In this document: one piece after another, positions 10,537-19,646 of the stretch | Numbering within the stretch: position 1 is the first letter of the stretch | How the letters are laid out: each line of letters opens with the position of its first letter | Origin: Rhynchopus sp. YZ270_cl-10 | Lineage: Eukaryota > Euglenozoa > Diplonemea > Diplonemida > Diplonemidae | NCBI GenBank assembly: GCA_964035575.1 | Contig: OZ037868.1 | Location: 124,001 to 188,000 of the forward strand | Length of the DNA stretch: 64,000 nt | Direction: 5' to 3' | Translations under genes and position numbers: made by a program | The notes under the pieces: generated by a model | Seen by the model: only the letters and a program-made list of their open reading frames with translations | Told to the model about the DNA's origin: nothing | The model's database searches: none

Positions 10537-13296
10537 TCAAAGGTAATAGATGCAGTTCATCCCCCAAAAGAAATCTCTTCTAAAGAAAACAGAACAACTG
10601 TTTTTTTTTTTTGGCACCCCTTTTTCATTTCCCCAAATACCAACCATACCAGAGCTGCTGAGGAGGACCCAAAACAAAACCGTCACACGCGTTGCTTCTT
10701 TTCCTTCCTCTTCTTCTTCTTCTTCCTTCTGCTTCCCTGCTACCCCTTCCACCAGCAGGGGCGCGCAGGCAAACGGCGTTCCATTTTGAAGCAAGACGAG
10801 GGTTTTGCCCTGCACACCACCGAGATGGTTGCGGAGTGCGGGGTACACGTTGCCGTCGATGTTAAGGAACGGGGCGGTGCCAATCATATCCACACTTCCT
10901 CCCTTCAGCAGCGTTCTCGCAGCGTAAAGCGCGGGGGTGAGATCCCCTAGAGGACACCCCACGTCAATTCTGTTCCGCGATATTGGATGCAGCGCGAGAC
11001 AGTCTTCAGGGGAACGCCGTGCCGCGCCTGCCACGTGATAAGGGTCGTACACATCCGTTACTGCGTCGTAGTCAGCGCAGCCTGCTTCATAGAAGGATAG
11101 TGGTTTGGTCGCGATGTGGTATGACACCAAGGTCATATCCTGCTTTGCTGAAAGGGACACACGAAGCTCAGATGCGACGTTCGGATAATCTTGTACAATG
11201 TGCACCGAACCCTCCACAGATCCTGAGAAGGTTGCGGTCATAGTATTGACGGTCTCCATCCAATCGGTTCTTTCTTCGGCAATTGGGTCGCGGAGTACCA
11301 CCCCGCAGATCGGTGGTGTGGTGCCGAAGACAAGAATTTTTCCTTCGATGGTTGCCCAGCCTTCAGTTGGGAGGGAATGGTCGCGTAGGTATGATTGGGA
11401 GCGGAAGGGGCCGTGTTTTGCGGAGAGATCGCCTACGCGGCAGTGTTGTTGTCTGGTGCGTTGCATTTCGGGGTCGTCCATTCGGGTGGTGTAGCATGTG
11501 GCACGTCGTCCTAGACGCATGGGGTCGAAGAGATTGTCATCGGGGAGAGGACACCTACCATCCGGTCGTGGTTCGTATATCCCCCATGATATCGGTCCAG
11601 ATGGAACCCCAGATTCAACGTTTACCCTGACATGTGAAGTCCGCATCATTTCTCCTGTCCTCAGAGAAGTCGTAGTTCTTTTATCTACCGCCTCCGCTAT
11701 CTCAAACGACACATTGCCAAACCCACGGATGCGTGCAACCAACAACCGTCTTTCATGTACCAAATTACAGCATACGCGAGGTACATCCCGCGGGGTCGAT
11801 GTGATCGTAACATTTGAGGTACTAAGAAGATGCCGTTCGCGGCTCTCGGCAAGACTCATTTGGACTGTCTGATACACCATCATATCCTTCCGCTCAACTC
11901 TCCTCTCTAGTCGAGAAAGTGGGGGAGGTTGCCGTTCAATCCATTGCATCTTCCACATCATGAATTCGTGTGTGTTGCGCACCGTTTCTTCGGAATGTGA
12001 TGTGACCACGTGCGTTGCAAGATTGTCATCCGAAAAACGGATTTCCGCTCCTTCATCACGAAAGGCGACACTCAACGCATTCTTTTGTGCAGACAGCAAC
12101 CTCGGTGTGTAAACTGCAGTCACATCATAGATGCGTACTAAGGACTGCACCGGCTGCGTGAAGGTCATGTAGTCAACAGCATTGCAGGGTGGGTCTAGGG
12201 GAAGGTTGTTGTAAAGGTTGGAACCATTTGCCAGAATGCGATCACCACAGAACGGCAGATTGGTAGCAGGGATGTGGCAGGTGGGGAGGAGAGGTGCATT
12301 TTTTTGCACTGCGGTGCCAGAGCGGGGTGCTCCGCTTTCGGGATGGACACACCAGAGGTGGGTTGCGTTGTGTTGCTCTGCGTGCCAGGTGTTCTCCTGT
12401 GTGCACGATGCTTCTGATGGATTGCAGTGCGTTTGTGGGTGGCAGAGTGATTCCACCACAGCAAGGTATGTCGGGCAGTATGCGACACTCCTGCAGATCA
12501 TCGGCGAGATGATTTCGGGGTGGAACGGTGGGCAGCCCCGTTCAATTTGGCGAGGCAAGCACTCCTGGAGGAGACCCTCATCGAGACAAACGCTTGGCAG
12601 TGAATAGCTCCGGAGCGCTGTCGGGCAGAGGTTGCAGCTTGCGGGACACACCTCACCCACAGGAACGGGGCGTGGTGTGTTTGTCAGCTCCACCTTAGGA
12701 AGCACAGTAGAACACCCCAAAGCCACCACCCTCCCACACCCCGGCTGTTCACCACGTCTCCCTGGACCATACCGAAGAAGTGACAAAGGGTCGTCCTTAC
12801 ACACCAGCCCCCCCAACACCTCAAGAGACAACACCTCATGCTCACGACCCACAGCGAGCGTCACTCTGCACAGAACAGAGGCCGCGGAAATCTGCCTCAG
12901 GACAACGTGGCGTTCTGCTGGGGTTGCTATGGGGGTGCCCTGGTAGAGGATGCTTGCGGTGTTGGGGTTGAGCCTGGTGTGCGCCCACAGGAGATACACC
13001 TCCTGGTCGGTGCTGTGGTTGGCGTTGTGTGTAAGGGTCGTTGCGTTGAGGGTGGTCCAGACGCTGGGTGGTGTGCTGCAGAGGTGCAGTGCGGTGCAGG
13101 TGCCATCGCAGAGATAGCGCGGTGTGCTGCTGTGTGCGGAGCATGTGTCCGTGCATGGGGTGGTAGTGCTTGTGGCGTCCGTGTACCGGATGCAGGTGTC
13201 GGTGTGTGCACAGTGTCTCTCCCCCTCCCCGCACTCCTGCACCCCACCCACAGAGACCAACAACAACAGCCCACACAAAACAAAGGTGCCTGCCAT
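10537..13296 (-). CDS. Secreted Cys-rich protein with two Cu-SOD-like modules
   Basis: 919-residue protein. MAGTFVLCGLLLLVSVGGVQ is a signal peptide. It is followed by about 350 residues rich in Cys with several N-glycosylation sequons. Two modules then resemble the extracellular Cu-only superoxide dismutase fold. Module 1 (about residues 480-690) contains CRVGDLSAKHG and GKILVFGTTPPICGVVL, matching the GDLSGK and GRS-IVIH..C-G elements. Module 2 (about 690-880) contains ATFSGSVEG, GDLTPAL and GKTLVLLQNGTPFACAPL. The His pairs that bind copper are mostly gone (WGIYE and LFDP in module 1; YHIA and VYDP in module 2), so catalysis is unlikely. ATRVTVLFWVLLSSSGMVGI may be a C-terminal membrane anchor; residues after it are unusual and the true 3' end is uncertain. 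Confidence 0.6.
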   Translation of the reverse strand: MAGTFVLCGLLLLVSVGGVQECGEGERHCAHTDTCIRYTDATSTTTPCTDTCSAHSSTPRYLCDGTCTALHLCSTPPSVWTTLNATTLTHNANHSTDQEVYLLWAHTRLNPNTASILYQGTPIATPAERHVVLRQISAASVLCRVTLAVGREHEVLSLEVLGGLVCKDDPLSLLRYGPGRRGEQPGCGRVVALGCSTVLPKVELTNTPRPVPVGEVCPASCNLCPTALRSYSLPSVCLDEGLLQECLPRQIERGCPPFHPEIISPMICRSVAYCPTYLAVVESLCHPQTHCNPSEASCTQENTWHAEQHNATHLWCVHPESGAPRSGTAVQKNAPLLPTCHIPATNLPFCGDRILANGSNLYNNLPLDPPCNAVDYMTFTQPVQSLVRIYDVTAVYTPRLLSAQKNALSVAFRDEGAEIRFSDDNLATHVVTSHSEETVRNTHEFMMWKMQWIERQPPPLSRLERRVERKDMMVYQTVQMSLAESRERHLLSTSNVTITSTPRDVPRVCCNLVHERRLLVARIRGFGNVSFEIAEAVDKRTTTSLRTGEMMRTSHVRVNVESGVPSGPISWGIYEPRPDGRCPLPDDNLFDPMRLGRRATCYTTRMDDPEMQRTRQQHCRVGDLSAKHGPFRSQSYLRDHSLPTEGWATIEGKILVFGTTPPICGVVLRDPIAEERTDWMETVNTMTATFSGSVEGSVHIVQDYPNVASELRVSLSAKQDMTLVSYHIATKPLSFYEAGCADYDAVTDVYDPYHVAGAARRSPEDCLALHPISRNRIDVGCPLGDLTPALYAARTLLKGGSVDMIGTAPFLNIDGNVYPALRNHLGGVQGKTLVLLQNGTPFACAPLLVEGVAGKQKEEEEEEEGKEATRVTVLFWVLLSSSGMVGIWGNEKGVPKKKNSCSVFFRRDFFWGMNCIYYL

Positions 13297-13927
13297 ATTA
13301 CATTAGAAAGTTAGAGATTTTTTAAATGCCTGATGTGGTGGTGTGGTGGGGGTGGTGATTGAGGTGTGAAAGCGTGAACACTGCAGGGGAGGGTTCGTTT
13401 TGTGTCGCAGATTTGTTTGCTTTTTTTTCCTCTGGTGTCATTTTGCCAGGGTTTCGGTTTCAGTGCCTTTTTTCGGGTCGGAGCGGGATCAATGACCCCC
13501 TCCCCCACCCGACTGGTACTTGGAATTGAGTCTTTGGAATTAATTCTAAGTACCAAGCTGATATGATACCCTGGTCATGCTAACTTTCCTTCTTCCCCTT
13601 CCCTGAGTCGATGTCAGAGAGCCCCTTTCCCATCTTTGTCGCCTTTTCCATGTTTGCCCTTTTCGTATGTCATGGACTACAAAAGAAATTGAAACCGCAC
13701 TCCTACTTTCCCTTTTTATGTTTTCCCCCCACTCCCAATAACAATAAAGACAAAAAAGGAGAGGTTGTGGTGAAACGCACACACCTCGACTTGTCGGTGA
13801 AATGTGGCTCTACTCCAACCCGCCCCAGATTAGAAAATGAAAAAGGAAGGGACTAGGAGTACGGTGTCTAATTTCCTTTTAGCATTGCATGGAATCATAA
13901 AACAAAACAAAAAAACAATTAATTCAT

Positions 13928-14076
13928 ATCAGTCGCTGTCACGAAAAGTGTCATTTGGAGGTGTTTCTTCACAAGTCACCAAAAACGTCAATAAAAAAAA
14001 TCGATAAAAAAGACCAAAATTTTGGCCATTTAAAGGTGGTCCACGCTAAATGACACTTTTCGTGACAGCGACTGAT
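13928..14076. mobile_element. 149-bp inverted-repeat miniature element
   Basis: The 29-bp terminal inverted repeats are perfect and begin ATCAGTCGCTGTCACG, with a 91-bp centre that has no coding potential. It is absent from the matching place in duplication unit 2, so it arrived after the duplication or was lost from unit 2. The A-rich DNA around it is itself repeated on both sides, which makes up the rest of the 187-bp length difference. No clear target duplication is seen. Its tip sequence resembles that of the element at 61975. Confidence 0.75.
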
Positions 14077-14208
14077 TTCTTTTCTTAGCGAAACAAAAAA
14101 ACAAAACAAAAAAATAAAGACCCCTTTATTGAGGGAGTTCAACGCAACAGGTGGACGTTTTCCGCCAAAGATGAATCCCGCCGCGTTTGTGACATGCATG
14201 GCCTCTGC

Positions 14209-15984
14209 TCACTCCTCGTACCGTGCAAGGTAGTCGCTCCACTTCATGCGGTGTTTGGAGCTGACGTGCCGCCGCACAGACGCCTCTGACGCAAACGGGA
14301 CACCTGCAGCTGTCTGTGCAACGCCACATTCACGGCAGGAGTGCTCCGTCGCGTCCTCCTCCTCCTCCTCGCTCCCCTGCTCCTCCTCCACAGTCTCCGT
14401 TGCTTCCTCCACTTCCAGCTCCTCACGTTTCCTCTTCACCCCTCTGCTCTCCTGACCAGGTGGCGTCTTTGCAAGGCGCCCACGCAGCAGCGACGCAGTC
14501 TCCTCTGAGTAAGACTCCGCAAGTGCGAGGCAGGTCATCCCACCGCTCGTCATGTGCATCGGGTCTGCCCCGTTGTCAAGGAGCACCTCGCAGATGTCGA
14601 GGCTGTGCTTCAGTACAGCCTGCTCCAGAGGAGGGGAACAGGTGGTGGCACTGCCGTCCACCTTTGCACCGTGCTCCAGCAGCAGCTTCACCGCAGACAC
14701 CTTCCTAGAGGAGGCCGCATGCACAAGACACGTCCACCCCTTTGTGTCCTCCACCTCCAGGTCTGGTGTCGTCGCCTCAAACACAAGCCCCATACCACAC
14801 AGAGCAGCCTTGCCTGCAATGTACATCAGAACTGTCTGCCCGTTGTCGCTCTTCTGGTTGATGTCAAGTCTGTCGCTTTGCAGAAGTGCCTGCAGGTTCC
14901 GCCAGTGCCGCTTCTTCGCCACGTGCATTGCGAGTGTGTCGCCGCATTCATCAAAGACGTTGGGATTTGCACCCAAGGACACAAGCTTTGCCACATTTTC
15001 GTGGTAATCTGAATACTGCATTTTGCGGGTCAAAATTGTATCATTCGCAACAGAGCCCACAGTCTCAATGTCCATCCCACATGCCAAGAGCTCCGTGATG
15101 TTCAGCATGTCGTTGCGAACATCGTGACTCCTACGGAGACGGGCATTTGGGTCAGCACCCTTCTGCACCAACAGCTGCAATGTCTCGAGAGGCATACGCT
15201 CGCGTAGCGCAACGAGCACATCTCTGTCGACAGCAGCACCGTGTTCCAACAGCAGCGACAGCAGGTTCACGTACTGCGTCATATCCCCTTTTTGACCACA
15301 CAATCGCGTCACTGTGCCGTCAAGGGGAGACACGGGAATGAGGGCCTCACAGTTCGGCAATACCGCTATCTCCGCCTCCATTGCGGCATCGGTATAGTTC
15401 CTGCCCCACTTATCCACAACGGGTGAAAGAAGTGCCTTCAACAAATGGTTCTTGAATCTGTCAGACCCACGTGCAAGTGTGGCATCGACAAGGGTTGGCA
15501 CGTACCCCTCCTTCCTCCATTCAAGGAGCGTCAGGGCACGATCACTCAAAAGCATGTCGTGTTCCACTATCAGGTTAAGCACAGTGGGGTCCTTCAAGGG
15601 GATGATGGAGTCATCTGAGAAGAAATTGTCAAGGTCAACATCAGCCTGCAGCAACCATCCAACAACATCGTAGCTTTTGCTGCGTGTTGCTTCAACAAGA
15701 CTCTTCCAAACAAGGGGGATGCCACGCTCCGCCAGTGCCTGTATGGCAACACCCTTGGGGGACGGCACGACCTCCACACAGCCACCCGCACTGAGGTGCG
15801 CCACACTCTCGTCGTCGTCAAGGGAAATGCCCTCGGGGACCAAACGCATCTCAAAGGCATCCCCCACACCACTCAGGTGTGCAGCAACAACACCCCGCAC
15901 CACGCGACGCAGCTCCTCTATGCGTGCCTCACCCGACAGCTCGCACAGCTCCTCGTGCACACCGCATTTCACATGAAACTCCAT
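14209..15984 (-). CDS. Ubiquitin-like / ankyrin-repeat / C2H2 zinc-finger protein, copy 1
   Basis: 591 residues starting MEFHVKCGVHEELCELSG. The first 75 residues have a ubiquitin-like pattern (beta strands around a helix RIEELRRVVRGVVAAHL, ending GGCVEVV). Residues of about 85-530 form ankyrin-type repeats; the clearest are LLEHGAAVDRDVLVAL, VQKGADPNARL, LVSLGANPNVFDECGDT and LLEHGAKVDGSATTCS. An acidic Glu/Thr stretch follows, then a C-terminal CRECG..HVSSKH finger (C-x2-C-x19-H-x4-H). It probably acts as a scaffold or adaptor; the partner is unknown. AG at 16007-16008, 22 nt before the start, follows a pyrimidine tract and looks like a 3' splice or trans-splice site. It is one of two tandem paralogues. 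Confidence 0.85.
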   Translation of the reverse strand: MEFHVKCGVHEELCELSGEARIEELRRVVRGVVAAHLSGVGDAFEMRLVPEGISLDDDESVAHLSAGGCVEVVPSPKGVAIQALAERGIPLVWKSLVEATRSKSYDVVGWLLQADVDLDNFFSDDSIIPLKDPTVLNLIVEHDMLLSDRALTLLEWRKEGYVPTLVDATLARGSDRFKNHLLKALLSPVVDKWGRNYTDAAMEAEIAVLPNCEALIPVSPLDGTVTRLCGQKGDMTQYVNLLSLLLEHGAAVDRDVLVALRERMPLETLQLLVQKGADPNARLRRSHDVRNDMLNITELLACGMDIETVGSVANDTILTRKMQYSDYHENVAKLVSLGANPNVFDECGDTLAMHVAKKRHWRNLQALLQSDRLDINQKSDNGQTVLMYIAGKAALCGMGLVFEATTPDLEVEDTKGWTCLVHAASSRKVSAVKLLLEHGAKVDGSATTCSPPLEQAVLKHSLDICEVLLDNGADPMHMTSGGMTCLALAESYSEETASLLRGRLAKTPPGQESRGVKRKREELEVEEATETVEEEQGSEEEEEDATEHSCRECGVAQTAAGVPFASEASVRRHVSSKHRMKWSDYLARYEE

Positions 15985-16498
15985 CGATGAAGGGGGAGGG
16001 AAGGTTCTGTGCAAGGAAGGGAAGGGTGGGTGGGGTGGTGTAGGCGAGTGGGTTGTGTGGGAAAGCAGTTTCAAAGGTTGTGTGTTTGGTGCTGACACCT
16101 CCTCGAGATCAGAAAGTTTACATAAAGTACACAGTGGTCAAAATACAATTGCAGTTCGACAGGAATGGCAACGCTGGTGTGTCACTCTTTTGGTTCTATT
16201 CAGTTAAATGCGTCGACTGGCTTACACTTACTTGTCGATACAATGGCTTACTTCTTGAGGCATGACAAAGAGGGCAAACTATACTCCCGCCAGTTCAACA
16301 TTCTACTGGATACAATCAAACGCAAAAAGTGAAAAGGCTGCACAGCAAATGGCTCCGCAAGCCCTCTCGCAGTGTACCTACCCAAAATAATTGCACTCTT
16401 GTTGTGGTGTCAAAAAGATCCCCCCTCCCTTCCGTAGCCTTTCTCTTCCCCACCACAGTTTCTCAAGGATAACAGCGTATCCTTGAGAAATTGTCAAA

Positions 16499-19400
16499 AG
16501 CCCACACAACACAAAGGTGCCTGCCATATTACATTAGAAAGTTAGAGATTTTGAAATGACTGATGTGGTGGTGTGGTGGGGGTGGTGATTGAGGTGTGAA
16601 AGCGTGAACACCGCAGGGGAGGGTTCATTTTGTGTCGTAGATTTGTTTGCTTTTTTTTCCTCTGGTGTCATTTTGCCAGGGTTTCGGTTTCAGTGCCTTT
16701 TTTCGGGTCGGAGCGGGATCAATGACCCCCTCCCCCACCCGACTGGTACTTGGAATTGAGTCTTTGGAATTAATTCTAAGTACCAAGCTGATATGATACC
16801 CTGGTCATGCTAACTTTCCTTCTTCCCCTTCCCCTTCCCTGAGTCGATGTCAGAGAGCCCCTTTCCCATCTTTGTCGCCTTTTCCACGTTTGCCCTTGTC
16901 GTATGTCATGGACTACAAAAGAAATTGAAACCGCACTCCTACTTTCCCTTTTTAGGTTTCTCCCCCACTCCCAATAAAGCAATAACAATAAAGACAAAAA
17001 GGAGAGGTTGTGGTGAAACGCACACACCTCGACCTGTCGGTGAAATGTGGCTCTACTCCAACCCGCCCCAGATTAGAAAATGAAAAAAGGAAGGGAGTAG
17101 TAGTACAGTGTTCAATTTCCTTTTAGCATTGCATGGAATCATAAAACAAAACAAAAAAATAAAGACCCCATGATTGAAGGAGTTCAACGGAACAGGTGGA
17201 CGTTTTCCGCCAAAGATGAATCCCGCCGCGTTTGTGACATGCATGGCCTCTGCTCACTCCTCGTACCGTGCAAGGTAGTCGCTCCACTTCATGCGGTGTT
17301 TGGAGCTGACGTGCCGCCGCACAGACGCCTCTGACGCAAACGGGACACCTGCAGCTGTCTGTGCAACGCCACATTCACGGCAGGAGTGCTCCGTCGCGTC
17401 CTCCTCCTCCTCCTCGCTCCCCTGCTCCTCCTCCGCAGTCTCCGTTGCTTCCTCCACTTCCGGCTCCTCCCGTTTCCTCTTCATTCCTCTGCTCTCCTGA
17501 CCAGGTGGCGTCTTTGCAAGGCGCCCACGCAGCAGCGACGCAGTCTCCTCTGAGTAAGACTCCGCAAGTGCGAGGCAGGTCATCCCACCGCTCGTCATGT
17601 GCAGCGGGTCTGCCCCGTTGTCAAGGAGCACCTCGCAGATGTCGCGGCTGTGCTTCAGTACAGCCTGCTCCAGAGGAGGGGAACAGGCGGTGGCACCGCC
17701 GTCCACCTTTGCACCGTGCTCCAGCAGCAGCTTCACCGCAGACACCTTCCTAGAGGAGGCCGCATGCACAAGACACGTCCACCCCTTTGTGTCCTCCACC
17801 TCCAGGTCTGGTGTCGTCGCCTCAAACACAAGCCCCATACCACACAGAGCAGCCTTGCCTGCAATGTACATCAGAACTGTCTGCCCGTTGTCGCTCTTCT
17901 GGTTGATATCAAGTCTGTCGCTTTGCAGAAGTGCCTGCAGGTTCCGCCAGTGCCGCTTCTTCGCCACGTGCATTGCGAGTGTGTCGCCGCATTCATCAAA
18001 GACGTTGGGATTTGCACCCAAGGACACAAGCTTTGCCACATATTCGTGGTAATCTGAATACCGCATTATGCGGGTCAAAATTGTATTTTTCGCAACAGAG
18101 TCCACAGTCTCAATGTCCATCCCACATGCCAAGAGCTCCGTGATGTTCAGCATGCCGTCGCAAACATCGTGACTCCTACGGAGACGGGCATTTGGGTCAG
18201 CACCCTTCTGCACCAACAGCTGCAATGTCTCGAGAGGCATACGCTCGCGTAGCGCAACGAGCACATCTCTGTCGACAGCAGCACCGTGTTCCAACAGCAG
18301 CGACAGCAGGTTCACGTGCTGCGTCATATCCCCTTTTCGACCACACAATCGCGTCACTGTGCCGTCAAGGGGAGACACGGGAATGAGGGCCTCACAGTTC
18401 GGCAATACCGCTATCTCCGCCTCCATTGCGGCATCGGTATAGTTCCTGCCCCACTTATCCACAACGGGTGAAAGAAGTGCCTTCAACAAATGGTTCTTGA
18501 ATCTGTCAGACCCACGTGCAAGTGTGGCATCGACAAGGGTTGGCACGTACCCCTCCTTCCTCCATTCAAGGAGCGTCAGGGCACGATCACTCAAAAGCAT
18601 GTCGTGTTCCACTATCAGGTTAAGCACAGTGGGGTCCTTCAAGGGGATGATGACGTCATCTGAGAAGATAGCGCCGTTACAGTCCGTGAAACCGTGAAAG
18701 TCACAGTTAACAACAAAATCAGCCTGCAGCAACCATCCAACAACATCGTAGCTTTTGCTGCGTGTTGCTTCAACAAGACTCTTCCAAACAAGGGGGATGC
18801 CACGCTCCGCCAGCGTCTGTATGGCAACATACTTGGGGCACGGCCCGACCTCCACACAGCCACCCGCACTGAGGTGCGCCACACTCTCGTCGTCGTCAAG
18901 GGAAATGCCCTCGGGGACCAAACGCATCTCAAAGGCATCCCCCACACCACTCAGGTGTGCAGCAACAACACCCCGCACCACGCGACGCAGCTCCTCTATG
19001 CGTGCCTCACCCGACAGCTCGCACAGCTCCTCGTGCACACCGCATTTCACATGAAACTCCATCGATGAAGGGGGAGGGAAGGGTTCTGTGCAAGGAAGGG
19101 AAGGGTGGGTGGGGTGGTGTAGGCGAGTGGGTTGTGTGGGAAAGCAGTTTCAAAGGTTGTGTGTTTGGTGCTGACACCTTGTCCTTGAGATCGGAAAGTT
19201 TACATAAAGCATACAGTGGTCAAAATACAATTGCAGTTCGACAGGAATGGCAACGCTGGTGTGTCACTCTTTTGGTTCTATTCAGTTAAATGCGTCGACT
19301 GGCTTACACTTACTTGTCGATACAATGGCTTACTTCTTGAGGCATGACAAAGAGGGCAAACTATACTCCCGCCAGTTCAACATTCTACTGGATACAATCA

Positions 19401-19564
19401 AACACGACAGGAGAAAAGGCTGCACAAGCAAATGGCTCCGCAAGCCCTCTCGCAGTGTACCTACCCAAAATAATTGCACTCTTGTTCTCATGTCAAAAAG
19501 ACCCCCCTCCCGTAGCCTTTCCCTTCCCCACCACAGTCACTCTCTCAAGGATAACAGCGTATCC
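16499..19564. repeat. Tandem segmental duplication, unit 2
   Basis: Direct repeat of 13268-16482. It begins with a copy of the upstream gene's start (ATG plus eight codons, complement of 16500-16526), which leads nowhere because the rest of that gene was not duplicated. It then carries the whole second ankyrin gene. It lacks the 149-bp inverted-repeat element. Beyond 19564 the similarity stops. Confidence 0.9.
17254..19062 (-). CDS. Ubiquitin-like / ankyrin-repeat / C2H2 zinc-finger protein, copy 2
   Basis: 602 residues, almost the same as the gene at 14209-15984, with the same N-terminal ubiquitin-like region, ankyrin core, acidic stretch and C-terminal finger. Both frames are intact, so neither copy looks dead. 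The largest difference is at about residues 114-127, where copy 1 reads DVDLDNFFSDDS and copy 2 reads DFVVNCDFHGFTDCNGAIFS, an in-frame replacement that is 11 residues longer and lies at a repeat boundary. Other differences are scattered single residues. It shares its upstream pyrimidine tract-AG with copy 1. Confidence 0.85.
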   Translation of the reverse strand: MEFHVKCGVHEELCELSGEARIEELRRVVRGVVAAHLSGVGDAFEMRLVPEGISLDDDESVAHLSAGGCVEVGPCPKYVAIQTLAERGIPLVWKSLVEATRSKSYDVVGWLLQADFVVNCDFHGFTDCNGAIFSDDVIIPLKDPTVLNLIVEHDMLLSDRALTLLEWRKEGYVPTLVDATLARGSDRFKNHLLKALLSPVVDKWGRNYTDAAMEAEIAVLPNCEALIPVSPLDGTVTRLCGRKGDMTQHVNLLSLLLEHGAAVDRDVLVALRERMPLETLQLLVQKGADPNARLRRSHDVCDGMLNITELLACGMDIETVDSVAKNTILTRIMRYSDYHEYVAKLVSLGANPNVFDECGDTLAMHVAKKRHWRNLQALLQSDRLDINQKSDNGQTVLMYIAGKAALCGMGLVFEATTPDLEVEDTKGWTCLVHAASSRKVSAVKLLLEHGAKVDGGATACSPPLEQAVLKHSRDICEVLLDNGADPLHMTSGGMTCLALAESYSEETASLLRGRLAKTPPGQESRGMKRKREEPEVEEATETAEEEQGSEEEEEDATEHSCRECGVAQTAAGVPFASEASVRRHVSSKHRMKWSDYLARYEE

Positions 19565-19646
19565 CGTTTGCCATTTGCCCCCTTCCTCTTCTGTTCGGTT
19601 GGCATTCACAATTGACGTAGAGAGTTGTACAGTGGATGTGTCACCT

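Larger units (their letters stand above)
13268..16498. repeat. Tandem segmental duplication, unit 1 (3.2 kb)
   Basis: This block and 16499-19564 are nearly the same sequence in direct tandem. The unit starts inside the first nine codons of the Cys-rich gene and runs through the whole ankyrin gene and about 500 bp upstream of its start. Unit 1 differs mainly by a 187-bp insertion holding an inverted-repeat element. The junction near 16459-16498 contains a 13-bp inverted copy of TTTCTCAAGGATA. Confidence 0.9.
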
